The translations under genes and the position numbers were made by a program. The notes under the pieces were generated by a model that had not been told where the DNA came from, ran no database searches, and was given only the letters and a program-made list of their open reading frames with translations. Shown piece by piece: positions 1 through 8,993 of a DNA stretch of 64,000 bases; the stretch's first letter is position 1; every line of letters begins with the position of its first letter. Source of the DNA: Ktedonosporobacter rubrisoli (GTDB lineage: Bacteria > Chloroflexota > Ktedonobacteria > Ktedonobacterales > Ktedonobacteraceae); assembly GCF_004208415.1 (NCBI RefSeq), contig NZ_CP035758.1, positions 1,984,001 through 2,048,000 on the forward strand, read 5' to 3'.

Positions 1-1
1 C

Positions 2-628
2 TTCTGCTTCCGCCTGGATACAAATGTCGATGGTGCGCGCAACACAGTGGTTGAGGAGCAGACCGTGGCAGTACCCGAAGGGCCTGAGAATCCTTATGGC
101 AATGCCTTCTATGTGCAGGCCACGCCGCTTAGAACAGAGCTAGAGGCTCAACGCGATATCGACCCGTGCAGAGGGCGCACCTGGAAAATAATCAATCCTG
201 ATGTGCATAATCCGGCGACGGGCGAGGCGGTGAGCTATCAGCTGATGGCGGGCACCAATGTCTTGCCCTTCGCACACGAATCCTCAAGTTTCTTGCAGCG
301 CGCCGGCTTTACCAAGCATCACGTATGGGTCACGCCATATGATCCAGAGGAACGCTATCCGGCTGGCAACTATCCCAACCAGCATAAGGGCGGCGATGGC
401 TTGCTGGCCTGGACGAAGGCTGACCGTTCGATTGAGCATACGGATCTTGTGCTCTGGCATACGGTGGGAGTTCATCATATCGCGCGTCCAGAAGACTGGC
501 CGGTCATGCCGGTTGCCTATGCTGGCTTTATGCTGCGCCCCAACGGTTTCTTTGCCCAGAGCCCTGCCCTTGACGTTGCGCCACAGGCAGAAAAGGAACA
601 TGGCTCACATTGCTGTGAACATGAATAA
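2..628 (+). CDS. Copper-containing primary amine oxidase, C-terminal part (5' truncated by window)
   Basis: This is the last 208 residues of a copper/topaquinone amine oxidase, which oxidises primary amines to aldehydes with release of ammonia and hydrogen peroxide. The frame is open from base 2, so the gene starts upstream. The first visible residues (FCFRLDTNVDGARNTVVEE) match the segment that follows the HxH copper ligands in this family. The third copper-ligand region is seen near the end in WHTVGVHHIARPEDWPVMP. The TPQ tyrosine and the catalytic Asp lie outside the window. The tail ends in a His/Cys-rich HGSHCCEHE, an extra possible metal-binding end. The family call is secure; the substrate is unknown. 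Confidence 0.9.
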   Translation, partial: FCFRLDTNVDGARNTVVEEQTVAVPEGPENPYGNAFYVQATPLRTELEAQRDIDPCRGRTWKIINPDVHNPATGEAVSYQLMAGTNVLPFAHESSSFLQRAGFTKHHVWVTPYDPEERYPAGNYPNQHKGGDGLLAWTKADRSIEHTDLVLWHTVGVHHIARPEDWPVMPVAYAGFMLRPNGFFAQSPALDVAPQAEKEHGSHCCEHE

Positions 629-725
629 ACCTGGGAGCAAGCAGACGAAAACAGTAAGGCGTTGTGTGTAGTGCGGGGGATGGGTTGGGCAGCTCTGGCA
701 GTTGCCCAGCCGATGAGTACCGTAG

Positions 726-1382
726 TTATAGGGACGAGGGTACAGGTAAAGCGCCCTCGCTGCTTATCTTGATAGCATCAGGGCTATCGGCAAGCAAGGC
801 AGGGGCCAGGCGGCGCAACGAGCGCAAGCGCTTGAGTCCCTGCTCTGTCATGGCATAGCTGTAGGGTTTGTAGTGATATGTATTGACTATCTCTCCCAAG
901 GGCGTAAAGCCAATTCTGCTGATAATTTGCTCACCCTCGGCAGTGACCGCCAGCCCATAGATCGCCTCGATCGTATATCCTTGTTCATAAAGCAAGCAAA
1001 TAACCGAGGCGAAAGAGCCAGCAAGCCGCCCGGCATAGAATTTTCGCGCGTGAGCTGGCAAGCTAGCATCCACAGCTCCGGCGGCGAGATAGAGATGCGC
1101 TGGCTCTCCCTGTTTGAAGGGCAGTACATCTTCAAATGTGATCTCACTATCAAAGCGCTGGCCTGCCAGAATTGCGGAGAGAAAGGCACTTGAAAGGCTG
1201 AATAAAGAGAAGCCGCCTATAATCTGTCCGTCGTCTTTGAGCGTCCAACAACTGTAGGGGCATTTGAGCAAGCTGTAGCAATCTTCGCGTTTTCCTAACC
1301 CTTCATCACCGAAATAGTGAGCATAGATCTCCCAGGAAGCTTCTAAATCCGTAAGAGAGGTTGGTGCTAAGGTTAGCGTCAT
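726..1382 (-). CDS. GNAT-like N-acetyltransferase
   Basis: A 218-residue protein that looks like a GCN5-related acetyltransferase, though weakly. The central part (SFASVICLLYEQGYTIEAIYGLAVTAEGEQIISRIGFTPLG) resembles the acetyl-CoA-binding half of the fold, with the usual 'GF' of the last strand. I chose the ATG at 1382 because a GGAG sits about ten bases before it; an upstream in-frame extension of 13 codons has no such site. The gene converges with the amine oxidase before it. The acceptor substrate cannot be told. A non-catalytic GNAT fold is possible because no clear RxxGxG/A motif is visible. Confidence 0.6.
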   Translation of the reverse strand: MTLTLAPTSLTDLEASWEIYAHYFGDEGLGKREDCYSLLKCPYSCWTLKDDGQIIGGFSLFSLSSAFLSAILAGQRFDSEITFEDVLPFKQGEPAHLYLAAGAVDASLPAHARKFYAGRLAGSFASVICLLYEQGYTIEAIYGLAVTAEGEQIISRIGFTPLGEIVNTYHYKPYSYAMTEQGLKRLRSLRRLAPALLADSPDAIKISSEGALPVPSSL

Positions 1383-1753
1383 GAAATGTATTCTCCTCTG
1401 TGTCTGTGAAAGTGATGGCAAAAGTTTTGCCTGAATAGATGATCCCTATCCCCGTAAGCTCCACGGCCAGAACGTTATGCAAGAAGAAATACATCTATTA
1501 TGAAGGTTGAAAGTTAAATAAAATCAAATTTATTTTTGTTTGAATCTCCATAACATATAGTATAAGCGTGTTTTCAATCGTATTACTTCTATCTAGTGTT
1601 TTGTCAAACATCATGTGATGAGGGCGCCGCCTGAGGCAGCACAAGAACGAGAACTGGAAAGCCCTGTTTTTCTGCTGTGATACATTGACATATAGCAAAC
1701 TAGTTGGTAATATGTAAAGGTAGAAAGATTTTTTGGGTAAAGAGAGGCGAAAA
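1383..1753. other. Intergenic region, no gene seen
   Basis: About 370 bases between two divergent genes. It is A+T-rich around 1500-1600. A 66-codon frame on the minus strand lacks a ribosome site and protein-like composition. The region probably holds the promoters of the acetyltransferase and the RNA ligase; no clear operator was identified. Confidence 0.5.
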
Positions 1754-2773
1754 GTGAGTAATCTTCTTGTACCGGTAGCTCTTATCGAAAAACTTGCACC
1801 TCATCCCAACGCTGATGCGCTAGAATTGGCCCAGGTACTGGGCTGGCAAATCGTGGTGAAGAAAGATGCATATCATGTGGGGCAGAAAGTTGTCTACTTT
1901 CCCATCGATGCGATCTTGCCGCTTGAAATCAGCGAACGCTTTGGCGTGACGAAATACCTGAGCAAGCAGCGTATACGCTGTGCTAAGCTGCGGGGCGAGC
2001 CATCCTTTGGCCTTGTGGTGGAACCTGATGATGAGAATTGGACCATAGGTCAGAATATGGCCGAGTACTATGGAGCTACTCGCTATGAGCCGCCAGTACG
2101 TCCGGAGGCAGGGGATATGGAAAAGGATCATCCACTTTTCCAGGAGTATACTGAGATCGAGAATTTGCGTAACTATCCCGATATCTTTACTCCTGGCGAG
2201 GCAGTAGTGCTGACAGAAAAAGTGCATGGCACGAACTGTCGTGTGGGGATGATCGAGGGTGAGATGATGGCAGGTTCTAAGTCTCTGCGCCGCAAGCGAC
2301 CAGAGAATGAGCAGTTTGCCCGGAACATCTACTGGTTCCCTTTTCACCTGGCGCCTGTTCGCAGCTTGCTCGAAGAACTGGGCAGCTCTCACCAGCAGGT
2401 GATCCTCTATGGAGAAGTGTATGGCAGCAAGATTCAGTCGCTTCACTATGGTTTGAAGGAACGCTTAGGCTTTCGGGCCTTCGATCTTTGTATCGATGGC
2501 AGATATCAAGACTGGCCAGACTTCCTGGCGCTTTGCCAGCGCTATGGTGTGGAGACGGTCCCGATTGTCGCAGAGATTCCCTTTCAGATGGAGGAGATTA
2601 AGCGTTTGAGCAACGGTCCTACGTTGATAATGGCGCAAGATGCCCATCTGCGTGAGGGGCTCGTTGTCAAACCGGTCCATGAGTATAGTCATCCTGAACT
2701 GGGGCGTGTCATTCTCAAGTACGTGAGCGACGACTATCTGTTTAGCAAGAATACTGACTATACCGATCGCTGA
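1754..2773 (+). CDS. RNA ligase, DraRnl (Rnl5) type
   Basis: An ATP-dependent RNA ligase of 339 residues related to Deinococcus DRB0094, which seals a 3'-OH RNA end to a 5'-phosphate, best on a bridging strand. An N-terminal OB-like domain (about residues 1-110) precedes the nucleotidyltransferase domain. Ligase motif I is TEKVHGTN with the adenylated lysine at about residue 156; motif IIIa is FRAFDL, motif IV is EGLVVKP and motif V is ILKYVSDDY. I prefer the GTG at 1754, preceded by AGAGAGG, over the TTG at 1733. The gene stands alone. A second, different RNA ligase lies at 48546 next to an end-healing enzyme, so this genome has at least two sealing enzymes. Confidence 0.9.
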   Translation: MSNLLVPVALIEKLAPHPNADALELAQVLGWQIVVKKDAYHVGQKVVYFPIDAILPLEISERFGVTKYLSKQRIRCAKLRGEPSFGLVVEPDDENWTIGQNMAEYYGATRYEPPVRPEAGDMEKDHPLFQEYTEIENLRNYPDIFTPGEAVVLTEKVHGTNCRVGMIEGEMMAGSKSLRRKRPENEQFARNIYWFPFHLAPVRSLLEELGSSHQQVILYGEVYGSKIQSLHYGLKERLGFRAFDLCIDGRYQDWPDFLALCQRYGVETVPIVAEIPFQMEEIKRLSNGPTLIMAQDAHLREGLVVKPVHEYSHPELGRVILKYVSDDYLFSKNTDYTDR

Positions 2774-2813
2774 ACAGAGAGATCTGGATGTCGCTTAGCT
2801 TCAACTTTTTTCA

Positions 2814-2872
2814 AAGTTCCACATGCACATACGACTGCATGTTCAGGCACAGTCAGCTTGTATGTGGAACTT
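2814..2872. terminator. Long inverted repeat between convergent genes
   Basis: AAGTTCCACAT (2814-2824) is repeated in inverted form at 2862-2872. A nested pair ACATGC/GCATGT (2821-2826 and 2837-2842) can form a competing hairpin. The position between the ends of the RNA ligase and the glycosyltransferase suggests a two-way transcription stop, but no long T-run follows, so this is tentative. Confidence 0.45.
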
Positions 2873-2942
2873 CTCCTCCCCAGGATGAAGGTTAGACGTG
2901 CTTGTCGTAGAAATGCTGCATGAGGGGGAGCGATCTGAAAGA

Positions 2943-4238
2943 CTATGAGCCCTTGTTTACAAAGTCTATGATCACCTGAGCCGCATTGCCGACGCCGTTT
3001 TCAGCCCGAAGCTGCTCGCCGATCCACGCGGCTTTCTTACGCATAGCCTCATCAGAAATGGCTTGTCGAATGGCCTGAGCGAGAGAATCCGCTGTCAACT
3101 GTGAGAAAGGGATGGGTGCTGGACCCACGCCAAGCTCTGCCACACGTTTTCCCCAGAAAGCTTGATCTATTCCAGAGAGATAAGGAAGTACGATAGTCGG
3201 GATACCTGCACGTAGCGTAGCCCCTGTCGTCCCGGCGCCTCCATGATGAACCGCTGCAGCTACGCGAGGAAATAGCCAGTCATGGGGGATGTGATCTACA
3301 AGAAAAATCTGTTCCGGCAGGTTGGTGGATGGGAGATGCTTTCTATTGGCAATGAGGATGGCCCGAACTCCGGCTTGCTTGATTGCTGCCTTGAGCAGAT
3401 CGAGCATTGCATGAGAATAGAGGCTGCGCATGCTGCCAAAGCCAATGGAGATTGGTGGAGTGCCAGCTTGCAGGAAAGCCGACAATTCGGCTGAGGGCTG
3501 AAAAGCGCTAGCTGGAGGCAAAAACCAGTAGCCGGTGAGATGAATATGCTCGCCCCAATCGGAAGGTCGGGGCACAATCGTGGGGCTAAGACCGAAGAGG
3601 ATAGGTTGAGCTTTCCCGTGTAATGGAGCCAAAAAGCCTTGCATGTCGAGATTGGGCAAGTGGAGTTTTTCGCGTCGCCAGGCATTGAGCGAGTGCTGCA
3701 CAAATAGCCAGGTGAGGCGCTCACTCCAGCTATAGGTGAGGCGATTGTACCAACCACCCAGGGGAAGAGCGGGGGCCCGATTAGATGGAAAGGTTGCTGT
3801 CGGGATCATGACAGGCTGGAAAGCGGCAAGGAGAGCAGGGATGCCTAATTTTTCTGCAACGTGGGGCGCAGCAAGGAAAGTCGAAAAGGAGTAGAGGAGC
3901 AGATCAGCTCCCCGAGCCAGCTCGGGAACTATATCCCGTACAAGCTGCAAAAAAATTTTTTGGGCGCGGCGCTGTTCTTTCAAGCGATGTTTGTGCAAAG
4001 ATGTTGTCGCTTTATCTTCATTCATCGTATCTTGTTTTATCACTGAGAATAATTTCAATGGTGTGGTGACGCAAGGCAGCCCCCAGGCTTCGACAAATGG
4101 GCGAAATTCGGCTGTAGTGCCGAGAGAAACGTCAAAGCCAGCTTGCTGTAATCCTAGCCCCAGGGCTACATAAGGTTGGACGTCGCCCTGTGAGCCCAGA
4201 GCAAGCAAGCGAATATGCTTTACTGATTTTATGGACAC
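2943..4238 (-). CDS. MGT/UGT-like glycosyltransferase (GT-B fold)
   Basis: A 431-residue GT-B glycosyltransferase of the macrolide/sterol glucosyltransferase type, which moves a sugar from a nucleotide donor to a hydrophobic acceptor. The N-terminus GSQGDVQPYVALGLGLQQAG is the typical acceptor-domain start. The donor-binding signature is DHIPHDWLFPRVAAAVHHGGAGTTGATLRAGIP. The GTG at 4238 is chosen because AAGGAG lies about ten bases upstream; longer reading would run into the neighbouring TetR gene. The TetR gene ends 26 bases upstream, so the two are likely co-transcribed. The enzyme may inactivate a toxic small molecule sensed by the TetR protein (inference). Confidence 0.85.
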   Translation of the reverse strand: MSIKSVKHIRLLALGSQGDVQPYVALGLGLQQAGFDVSLGTTAEFRPFVEAWGLPCVTTPLKLFSVIKQDTMNEDKATTSLHKHRLKEQRRAQKIFLQLVRDIVPELARGADLLLYSFSTFLAAPHVAEKLGIPALLAAFQPVMIPTATFPSNRAPALPLGGWYNRLTYSWSERLTWLFVQHSLNAWRREKLHLPNLDMQGFLAPLHGKAQPILFGLSPTIVPRPSDWGEHIHLTGYWFLPPASAFQPSAELSAFLQAGTPPISIGFGSMRSLYSHAMLDLLKAAIKQAGVRAILIANRKHLPSTNLPEQIFLVDHIPHDWLFPRVAAAVHHGGAGTTGATLRAGIPTIVLPYLSGIDQAFWGKRVAELGVGPAPIPFSQLTADSLAQAIRQAISDEAMRKKAAWIGEQLRAENGVGNAAQVIIDFVNKGS

Positions 4239-4263
4239 TGAGATAACACTCCTTGTATTTGTA

Positions 4264-4866
4264 CTATGGTCGTAGCAGACGAAGAAGTATCTGTGCATCA
4301 GGGAATTGCTCACGAGCATGATCCTGGCGAAAAGCGGCTTCAATCGCAAAGCCCTGCAGACAAGACTGAATGGCGATGACAAGCTGATCAGGATTGCCCG
4401 TGGCCACTTGCCCAGCTTCCTGGCCTTCCACAATGAGCCTGCGCAGCTCTTGATGGGATGTTCGGCTCAACTGATAGACCAGGCTGCGGAGCTGCTCATG
4501 GGCGGGCTCATTGATCAGTACCTGGGTCATAAACAGAATGACCTCTGGATGCTTATACACCCAGATCATGGCACGAGAAAGCCACCACTCAAGACGCTCC
4601 CAGGGCGTACCCGGCATCTCAAGCACTTCCCTGATATGTTGAGCGCTGGCCTCCATCTCGCGTTGGATTAAAGCCGTGAAAATTGCCTCTTTATCAGGAA
4701 AGTAGTGATAGACAGAGCCATAGCCCATCTTAGCGGCGGTCGCGATATCAGTCATTCTTGTAGCCGCCAGACCTTTCTGTACAAAGACTGGTAGGGCCGC
4801 GGCAAGGATGCGCTCTTTTTGCTCTTCATGAAGGCGTTGATTGGCCTGAGCGGAACGTGGTGACAT
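4264..4866 (-). CDS. TetR/AcrR-family transcriptional regulator
   Basis: A 200-residue one-component repressor. Residues about 17-62 form the TetR helix-turn-helix (ERILAAALPVFVQKGLAATRMTDIA, then GYGSVYHYFPDKEAIF). The rest is the ligand-binding helical domain, with a C-terminal part (GNPDQLVIAIQSCLQGFAIEAAF) typical of AcrR-like proteins. It is the first gene of a two-gene unit with the glycosyltransferase. It probably represses this unit from the imperfect palindrome just upstream at 4881. The ligand is unknown. Confidence 0.9.
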   Translation of the reverse strand: MSPRSAQANQRLHEEQKERILAAALPVFVQKGLAATRMTDIATAAKMGYGSVYHYFPDKEAIFTALIQREMEASAQHIREVLEMPGTPWERLEWWLSRAMIWVYKHPEVILFMTQVLINEPAHEQLRSLVYQLSRTSHQELRRLIVEGQEAGQVATGNPDQLVIAIQSCLQGFAIEAAFRQDHAREQFPDAQILLRLLRP

Positions 4867-4880
4867 AAGTCCCTCTTTTC

Positions 4881-4896
4881 GATTGATATGTCGATC
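4881..4896. promoter_or_regulatory. Candidate TetR operator
   Basis: GATTGATATGTCGATC is an imperfect 16-base palindrome (12 of 16 positions symmetric), about 15 bases upstream of the tetR-type start codon. TetR proteins usually bind such a site in their own promoter. The assignment rests on position and symmetry only. Confidence 0.35.
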
Positions 4897-5125
4897 TAAA
4901 AACTAGAGAAAGTATACCAGAAAAGAGGCCCTTAAGCAAGGGATTATAGCTTTCGCGAAATTGCTGCTATGTGAGCGCCGCACGAAGATGGAAAGTGGTA
5001 TGCTGATTTTTGGCGTGAAGTGGCTCTATTCAATAACTCAAGCATGCTGTAGGATGAGCTCAGGCCGAAACACTACTCTAGACGACCCACTAGCAGATTG
5101 CTCTGTAGTCAAGGAGAAGAGATCC

Positions 5126-5491
5126 ATGCCAGAAACACAAGATAACGATATGAGTGCGCTACAAAAGAGGCGCCATGTTACCCTGGAACAAGCCCAGGCT
5201 GCCTTACCAGAACAGGGCTTGCGCTTTGTCTCTATGCTCACGCACGGCAGTTTGCTGGTTGAATACTACGCGCCGCGCGGAAAGGATCTGCAAACTCCGC
5301 ATACGCGCGATGAAATCTATGTAGTCATGGAGGGGCGAGGCTGGTTCGTTAACGGAGAAGAGCGCCATACATTTGGGCCCGGGGACGTAATTTTTGTGCC
5401 TGCAGGTGTGGTTCATCGTTTCGAGGACTTTACTGACGATCTGGGCGTCTGGGTCATCTTCTATGGACCTGAAGGCGGAGAGGCCAGTTAA
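5126..5491 (+). CDS. Single-domain cupin protein
   Basis: A 121-residue cupin_2 protein. Cupin motif 1 is seen around PHTRDEIYVVMEGRGWFVNG and motif 2 around FGPGDVIFVPAGVVHRFEDF, giving His and Glu residues that could bind one metal ion. The start at 5126 follows AAGGAGAAGAGATCC. An upstream in-frame stretch of 55 codons is not needed and looks non-coding. Such proteins may be small dioxygenases, isomerases or sensors. No partner gene points to a substrate. A strong terminator follows. Confidence 0.85.
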   Translation: MPETQDNDMSALQKRRHVTLEQAQAALPEQGLRFVSMLTHGSLLVEYYAPRGKDLQTPHTRDEIYVVMEGRGWFVNGEERHTFGPGDVIFVPAGVVHRFEDFTDDLGVWVIFYGPEGGEAS

Positions 5492-5515
5492 TATAATATT
5501 TTCTACTACCTGCTG

Positions 5516-5560
5516 GCGGGAGGGCGCTTCCCTGGGACCGGAAGCCCTTCCCGCTTTTAT
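5516..5560 (+). terminator. Intrinsic terminator of the cupin gene
   Basis: GCGGGAGGGCGCTTCC (5516-5531) pairs with GGAAGCCCTTCCCGC (5540-5554) with one or two bulges, followed by TTTTAT. It sits 25 bases after the cupin stop codon. Confidence 0.75.
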
Positions 5561-5727
5561 GCTTCGCCTGTTTCTGCTTCCCACTATAGCGCCTCGCCAG
5601 CACAAATATAAATCTTAGGCTTGCTGCGCGTCATACCCGCCTTCTCTTTGCTTGAACTGCATGTTTTTGACTTCCCCTTCTACCATTTACATCAATTTTA
5701 TTGAATTGTGATATCAAAAACAATTTC

Positions 5728-5756
5728 TTGACTTGATATATCTGACACGATACACT
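5728..5756 (+). promoter_or_regulatory. Sigma-70-type promoter for the phzF-like gene
   Basis: TTGACT (5728-5733) and TACACT (5751-5756) are spaced by 17 bases. Transcription would start near 5763 and leave a leader of about 200 bases before the ATG at 5964. The leader holds a small hairpin (CAGGT...ACCTG around 5915-5935), but no riboswitch class was recognised. Confidence 0.55.
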
Positions 5757-5963
5757 AAAAGGTAAGTAGTCAATTTGTGTTCTGGTTTAATTGAAAAGCA
5801 ATTGAGATAAAAAAGTTTTTTCAGGCTTGAGAACAGAGTAGGAGTGACTGCACTGCCGGTGTAGAAATGCCTGATGGCTGGCAAGAGATAGTATATCAGG
5901 CGGCCTCTTGTTCCCAGGTGGGAGATACCTGTAACTGGAAAAGCGAGTGGAGGTAATAGGATT

Positions 5964-6881
5964 ATGACCCAACAGAGCGAGCGCCCACGAGTGCGTTTTG
6001 CCATGATTGATGTCTTTGCCGGCGAACCTCTTGCCGGAAACCCTATGGCGGTGATAGCAGATGCCCAAACGCTTGACCTGAAGCATATGCAGCTGATTTC
6101 GCGCGAATTTAATCAGTCAGAGAGTACCTTTCTGCTACCGCCGACGCGGCCAGGGGCTGATTGGCGCTTGCGCTCTTTTACAATTACGGGGGCCGAAGTT
6201 TTCGGGGTCGGACACCACACCCTGGGTGCATGGTGGTGGCTGGCCGAAAGTGGTCAATTAGCGCTTTCGGCTCCCTCTAATACCTTTGTCCAGGAGGTTG
6301 GGGAGAGCCTGTTACCTATCGAGATCCTTGCCAAGAATGGTCGACCACTGGCCATAAGGATGCAGCAAGAGCCGCCAGTGTTTGGGGCAATATATAAGGA
6401 TCACCGGGAGCTCTCCGCAGCCCTCAATATTCCAGAGAGTAGCTTCACGCTAGAACAACTGCCGGCCCAGGTTGTCTCTACTGGCGTGGCTCATCTCATG
6501 GTGCCGATAAAGAGTCGCGAGGTGCTCTGGCAAGTGCGCCCGGACAGTCAAGGGCTGCTCGCCATCCTTAAGAGCTGTGGAGCTGAAGGCTGCTATCTGT
6601 TCAGCCTTGATCCCATCGATTCTGTGGCCACAGCCCACGCGCGTTTCTTTAATCCTACTGTTGGTATTGCCGAAGATCCGGCCACAGGAAGCGCAGCCGG
6701 TCCGCTGGCCTGCTACCTTGTAGCTCAAGGGCGTGCCGAGGAGGGTAAGCCTCTATTTATTGAGCAAGGCCATGTGATGGGCAGGCCCAGCTTGATAGAA
6801 GTACAGGTACAAGGCAGTGAGGTCAAGATTGCTGGTCAGGGCGTTATTGTCGCCGAAGGAAATCTTTATCCCAGCTTATGA
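5964..6881 (+). CDS. PhzF-family isomerase
   Basis: A 305-residue protein of the PhzF/diaminopimelate-epimerase-fold family. The catalytic glutamate lies in FNQSESTF (about residue 53). The second-half active-site motifs are GVGHHTLG and EDPATGSAAG, all typical for PhzF-like proteins. PhzF isomerises a phenazine precursor, but most relatives have no known substrate, and there are no phenazine genes here. It lies 17 bases before a MetX-like gene in the same direction, so the two probably form an operon read from the promoter at 5728. Confidence 0.88.
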   Translation: MTQQSERPRVRFAMIDVFAGEPLAGNPMAVIADAQTLDLKHMQLISREFNQSESTFLLPPTRPGADWRLRSFTITGAEVFGVGHHTLGAWWWLAESGQLALSAPSNTFVQEVGESLLPIEILAKNGRPLAIRMQQEPPVFGAIYKDHRELSAALNIPESSFTLEQLPAQVVSTGVAHLMVPIKSREVLWQVRPDSQGLLAILKSCGAEGCYLFSLDPIDSVATAHARFFNPTVGIAEDPATGSAAGPLACYLVAQGRAEEGKPLFIEQGHVMGRPSLIEVQVQGSEVKIAGQGVIVAEGNLYPSL

Positions 6882-6898
6882 AGCGCTAGAAAGAGTAT

Positions 6899-7912
6899 AT
6901 GGTGAGAGATTACGAGATCTTTGAACCTGGCGAATTCACTTTACAGTCGGGCATCACTTTGCCAGGTGTACGTCTGGCTTATAAAACCTATGGAACCTTG
7001 AATGTACAGAAAAGCAACGTGATTGTTTATCCCACGGCTTTCGCCGATCAGCATTATAACAACGAATGGTTGATCGGCGAAGGTATGGCGCTTGATCCCA
7101 ACAAATACTTTATCATTGTGCCCAATGCGCTCGGCAATGGCCTCTCTTCATCGCCGAGCAATACGCCACCTCCTTTTGATCGGGCCAACTTTCCGCACGT
7201 CACAATCTACGATGACGTGCGTTTACAACACCAATTGCTGACCCAGAACTTTGGCATTGAGAAGATAGCACTGGTTACGGGCTGGTCGCTTGGTGCGCTA
7301 CAAACCTTTCAGTGGGGAGCTAGCTATCCAGAAATGGTTGAGCGTATTGCGCCATTTTGTGGTACAGCAAAGACCTGGCCACACACCTTTGTCTTCTTTG
7401 AAGGTGTAAAGGCACCTTTGTTGGCTGATGCTAGCTGGAGCCATGGCCAGTATACAGCACCACCGGCGGCAGGGCTACGCGCTATCGGTCGCGTGTATGC
7501 TGGGTGGGGCTTTTCCCAGGCCTTCTACCGCGAAGCCTGTTATTGGCAGCTGGGATATCAAGGTCTAGAAGATTTTCTTGCCGGTTTCTGGGATAATAAC
7601 TTTCTCAAGCAGGATGCCAATGATCTGTTGGCCATGCTCAAGACAGGACAGCAGGCCGATCTCAGCGCCAATGCTATGTATCAGGGAGACTTTGAGAAAG
7701 CCCTCAAAAGCATCAAAGCGCGAGCTGTCATTATGCCAGCCAGGACCGATCTATACTTCACAATTCAGGATAGCGAGTACGAAAGTGGCTTGATGCCTCG
7801 CGCGACTTTTCGCCCAATCGAATCGATCTGGGGTCACTTTGCCGGCCGCGGCATCAATCCCGTCGATACTAAATTTATCGATGATAACCTCAAGGCTTTG
7901 CTGGCTGAATAA
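6899..7912 (+). CDS. MetX-like alpha/beta-hydrolase (homoserine acetyltransferase family)
   Basis: A 337-residue alpha/beta-hydrolase of the homoserine O-acetyltransferase superfamily. The nucleophile elbow is GWSLGALQ, the acid lies in PARTDLYF and the histidine in IWGHFAGRG. The start of the protein (GEFTLQSGITLPGVRLAYKTYGTLN) is shared with MetX. The family-specific loop of true MetX is only partly matched. Many such paralogues are of unknown acyl-transfer or hydrolytic function, so methionine synthesis is not claimed. It is probably co-transcribed with the PhzF-like gene. Confidence 0.82.
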   Translation: MVRDYEIFEPGEFTLQSGITLPGVRLAYKTYGTLNVQKSNVIVYPTAFADQHYNNEWLIGEGMALDPNKYFIIVPNALGNGLSSSPSNTPPPFDRANFPHVTIYDDVRLQHQLLTQNFGIEKIALVTGWSLGALQTFQWGASYPEMVERIAPFCGTAKTWPHTFVFFEGVKAPLLADASWSHGQYTAPPAAGLRAIGRVYAGWGFSQAFYREACYWQLGYQGLEDFLAGFWDNNFLKQDANDLLAMLKTGQQADLSANAMYQGDFEKALKSIKARAVIMPARTDLYFTIQDSEYESGLMPRATFRPIESIWGHFAGRGINPVDTKFIDDNLKALLAE

Positions 7913-7943
7913 AGCCAGCACCCCTTGTAAAACAGCGGGAATG

Positions 7944-8993
7944 CTATTGTGAACCATGCCTGCGGGCTTCCACAACTGGAGAGACCCTTTGGCGGAGCTC
8001 CTGCAGAAACTGTTCTTGTCGTGCAAAGACCGCGAGATGGCCTGCTTGTTTGAGCAGAGCAAATTCTTTGTGGGGGACCTCAAGCTCGTCAAAGTATTTT
8101 TTTGCTGCGGCGGTTGGCGTGACGGCATCGGTATCGCCCTGGAAGATGAAGAAAGGTACCTCAAAGCGCATGCCAAGAGGACGCAGGTCAATCGTCGCCA
8201 TCTCCTTAGCCAATTGATTGGCAGAAAATTTCATGCCTCCAAACATGTCAAAGATGTCACGAAGCGTATAGCCGGGCGAGGTAAGCATGGCCGGGAGGAT
8301 AATATCCGTAACCATATTGGGGATGGTCGGATTGGCTTTAATTGTCCATTGGACTAGCTGGCCGGCCTCCTTGTGGCTCCAGCGGTCAGGATCAGGACTT
8401 ATTTGCTCGACTGCTTGCACACCTTTTGTATTGCCATACTGGCGTAGCCAATCAAGAGTTAGCTGGTACGAGAGCTTTGCGGCTTCTGAGCCACCAGTAT
8501 TTTGATCGGTGCCAATATAGGCCCAGAACAGATCTGGCCGGCGTTTGGCCATGATGGTGCCAACAATGCTGCCCAGCGAGCTCCCAATCAGGATAATCTT
8601 TTCCTGTTCAAGATGCTTGCAGAGGTATTCTACAAGCTCAAGCCCATCGCATACGAAGCGCTCAAAGCTCAGCTGGCCTGTCCCAGATTTTCCGGTTTTG
8701 TGGAATGTTCTGCCTGTGCCTGGCTGATCCCACTGCACTATCGTGAAGTATTTTTCCCACGAGCGCAAGGTAGAGGCAAAGATTGTGTAGGTCGAGCCCG
8801 GACCGCCATGTATAAACAACAAGACCGGGTTGGCACGATCCTCGCCGCGTATCGTGACCCATTGCTCGATGCCTCCAATCTTGATAAATCGCTCTTCCAC
8901 GATACCATGCGGCGTAGTGATCTGTAATCTGCGGGCAAGTTTTTTCTGCTGACTTTTGCGTGTAAGAAATGTGCTTAACATATTCGTTTTCAT
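7944..8993 (-). CDS. Alpha/beta-hydrolase, proline iminopeptidase-like
   Basis: A 349-residue serine hydrolase of the S33 peptidase-like group. The oxyanion motif HGGPGS, nucleophile GSSLGS, acid GDTDAVTP and histidine AGHLAVF are all present, so the triad is intact. The middle cap region (about residues 150-250) resembles proline iminopeptidases, which remove N-terminal proline, but substrates of this group vary widely. It converges with the MetX-like gene, with only 31 bases between. A weak ribosome site leaves a small doubt between the first Met and Met5. Confidence 0.82.
   Translation of the reverse strand: MKTNMLSTFLTRKSQQKKLARRLQITTPHGIVEERFIKIGGIEQWVTIRGEDRANPVLLFIHGGPGSTYTIFASTLRSWEKYFTIVQWDQPGTGRTFHKTGKSGTGQLSFERFVCDGLELVEYLCKHLEQEKIILIGSSLGSIVGTIMAKRRPDLFWAYIGTDQNTGGSEAAKLSYQLTLDWLRQYGNTKGVQAVEQISPDPDRWSHKEAGQLVQWTIKANPTIPNMVTDIILPAMLTSPGYTLRDIFDMFGGMKFSANQLAKEMATIDLRPLGMRFEVPFFIFQGDTDAVTPTAAAKKYFDELEVPHKEFALLKQAGHLAVFARQEQFLQELRQRVSPVVEARRHGSQ

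Noticed and set aside
1498..1698. 66-codon frame on the minus strand
   Set aside because: No ribosome site, A+T-rich intergenic composition, no recognisable domain.
5757..5963. Possible T-box or other riboswitch in the long leader of the phzF-like gene
   Set aside because: Only a short hairpin (CAGGT/ACCTG) is seen; the conserved T-box bulge sequence and a terminator are absent.
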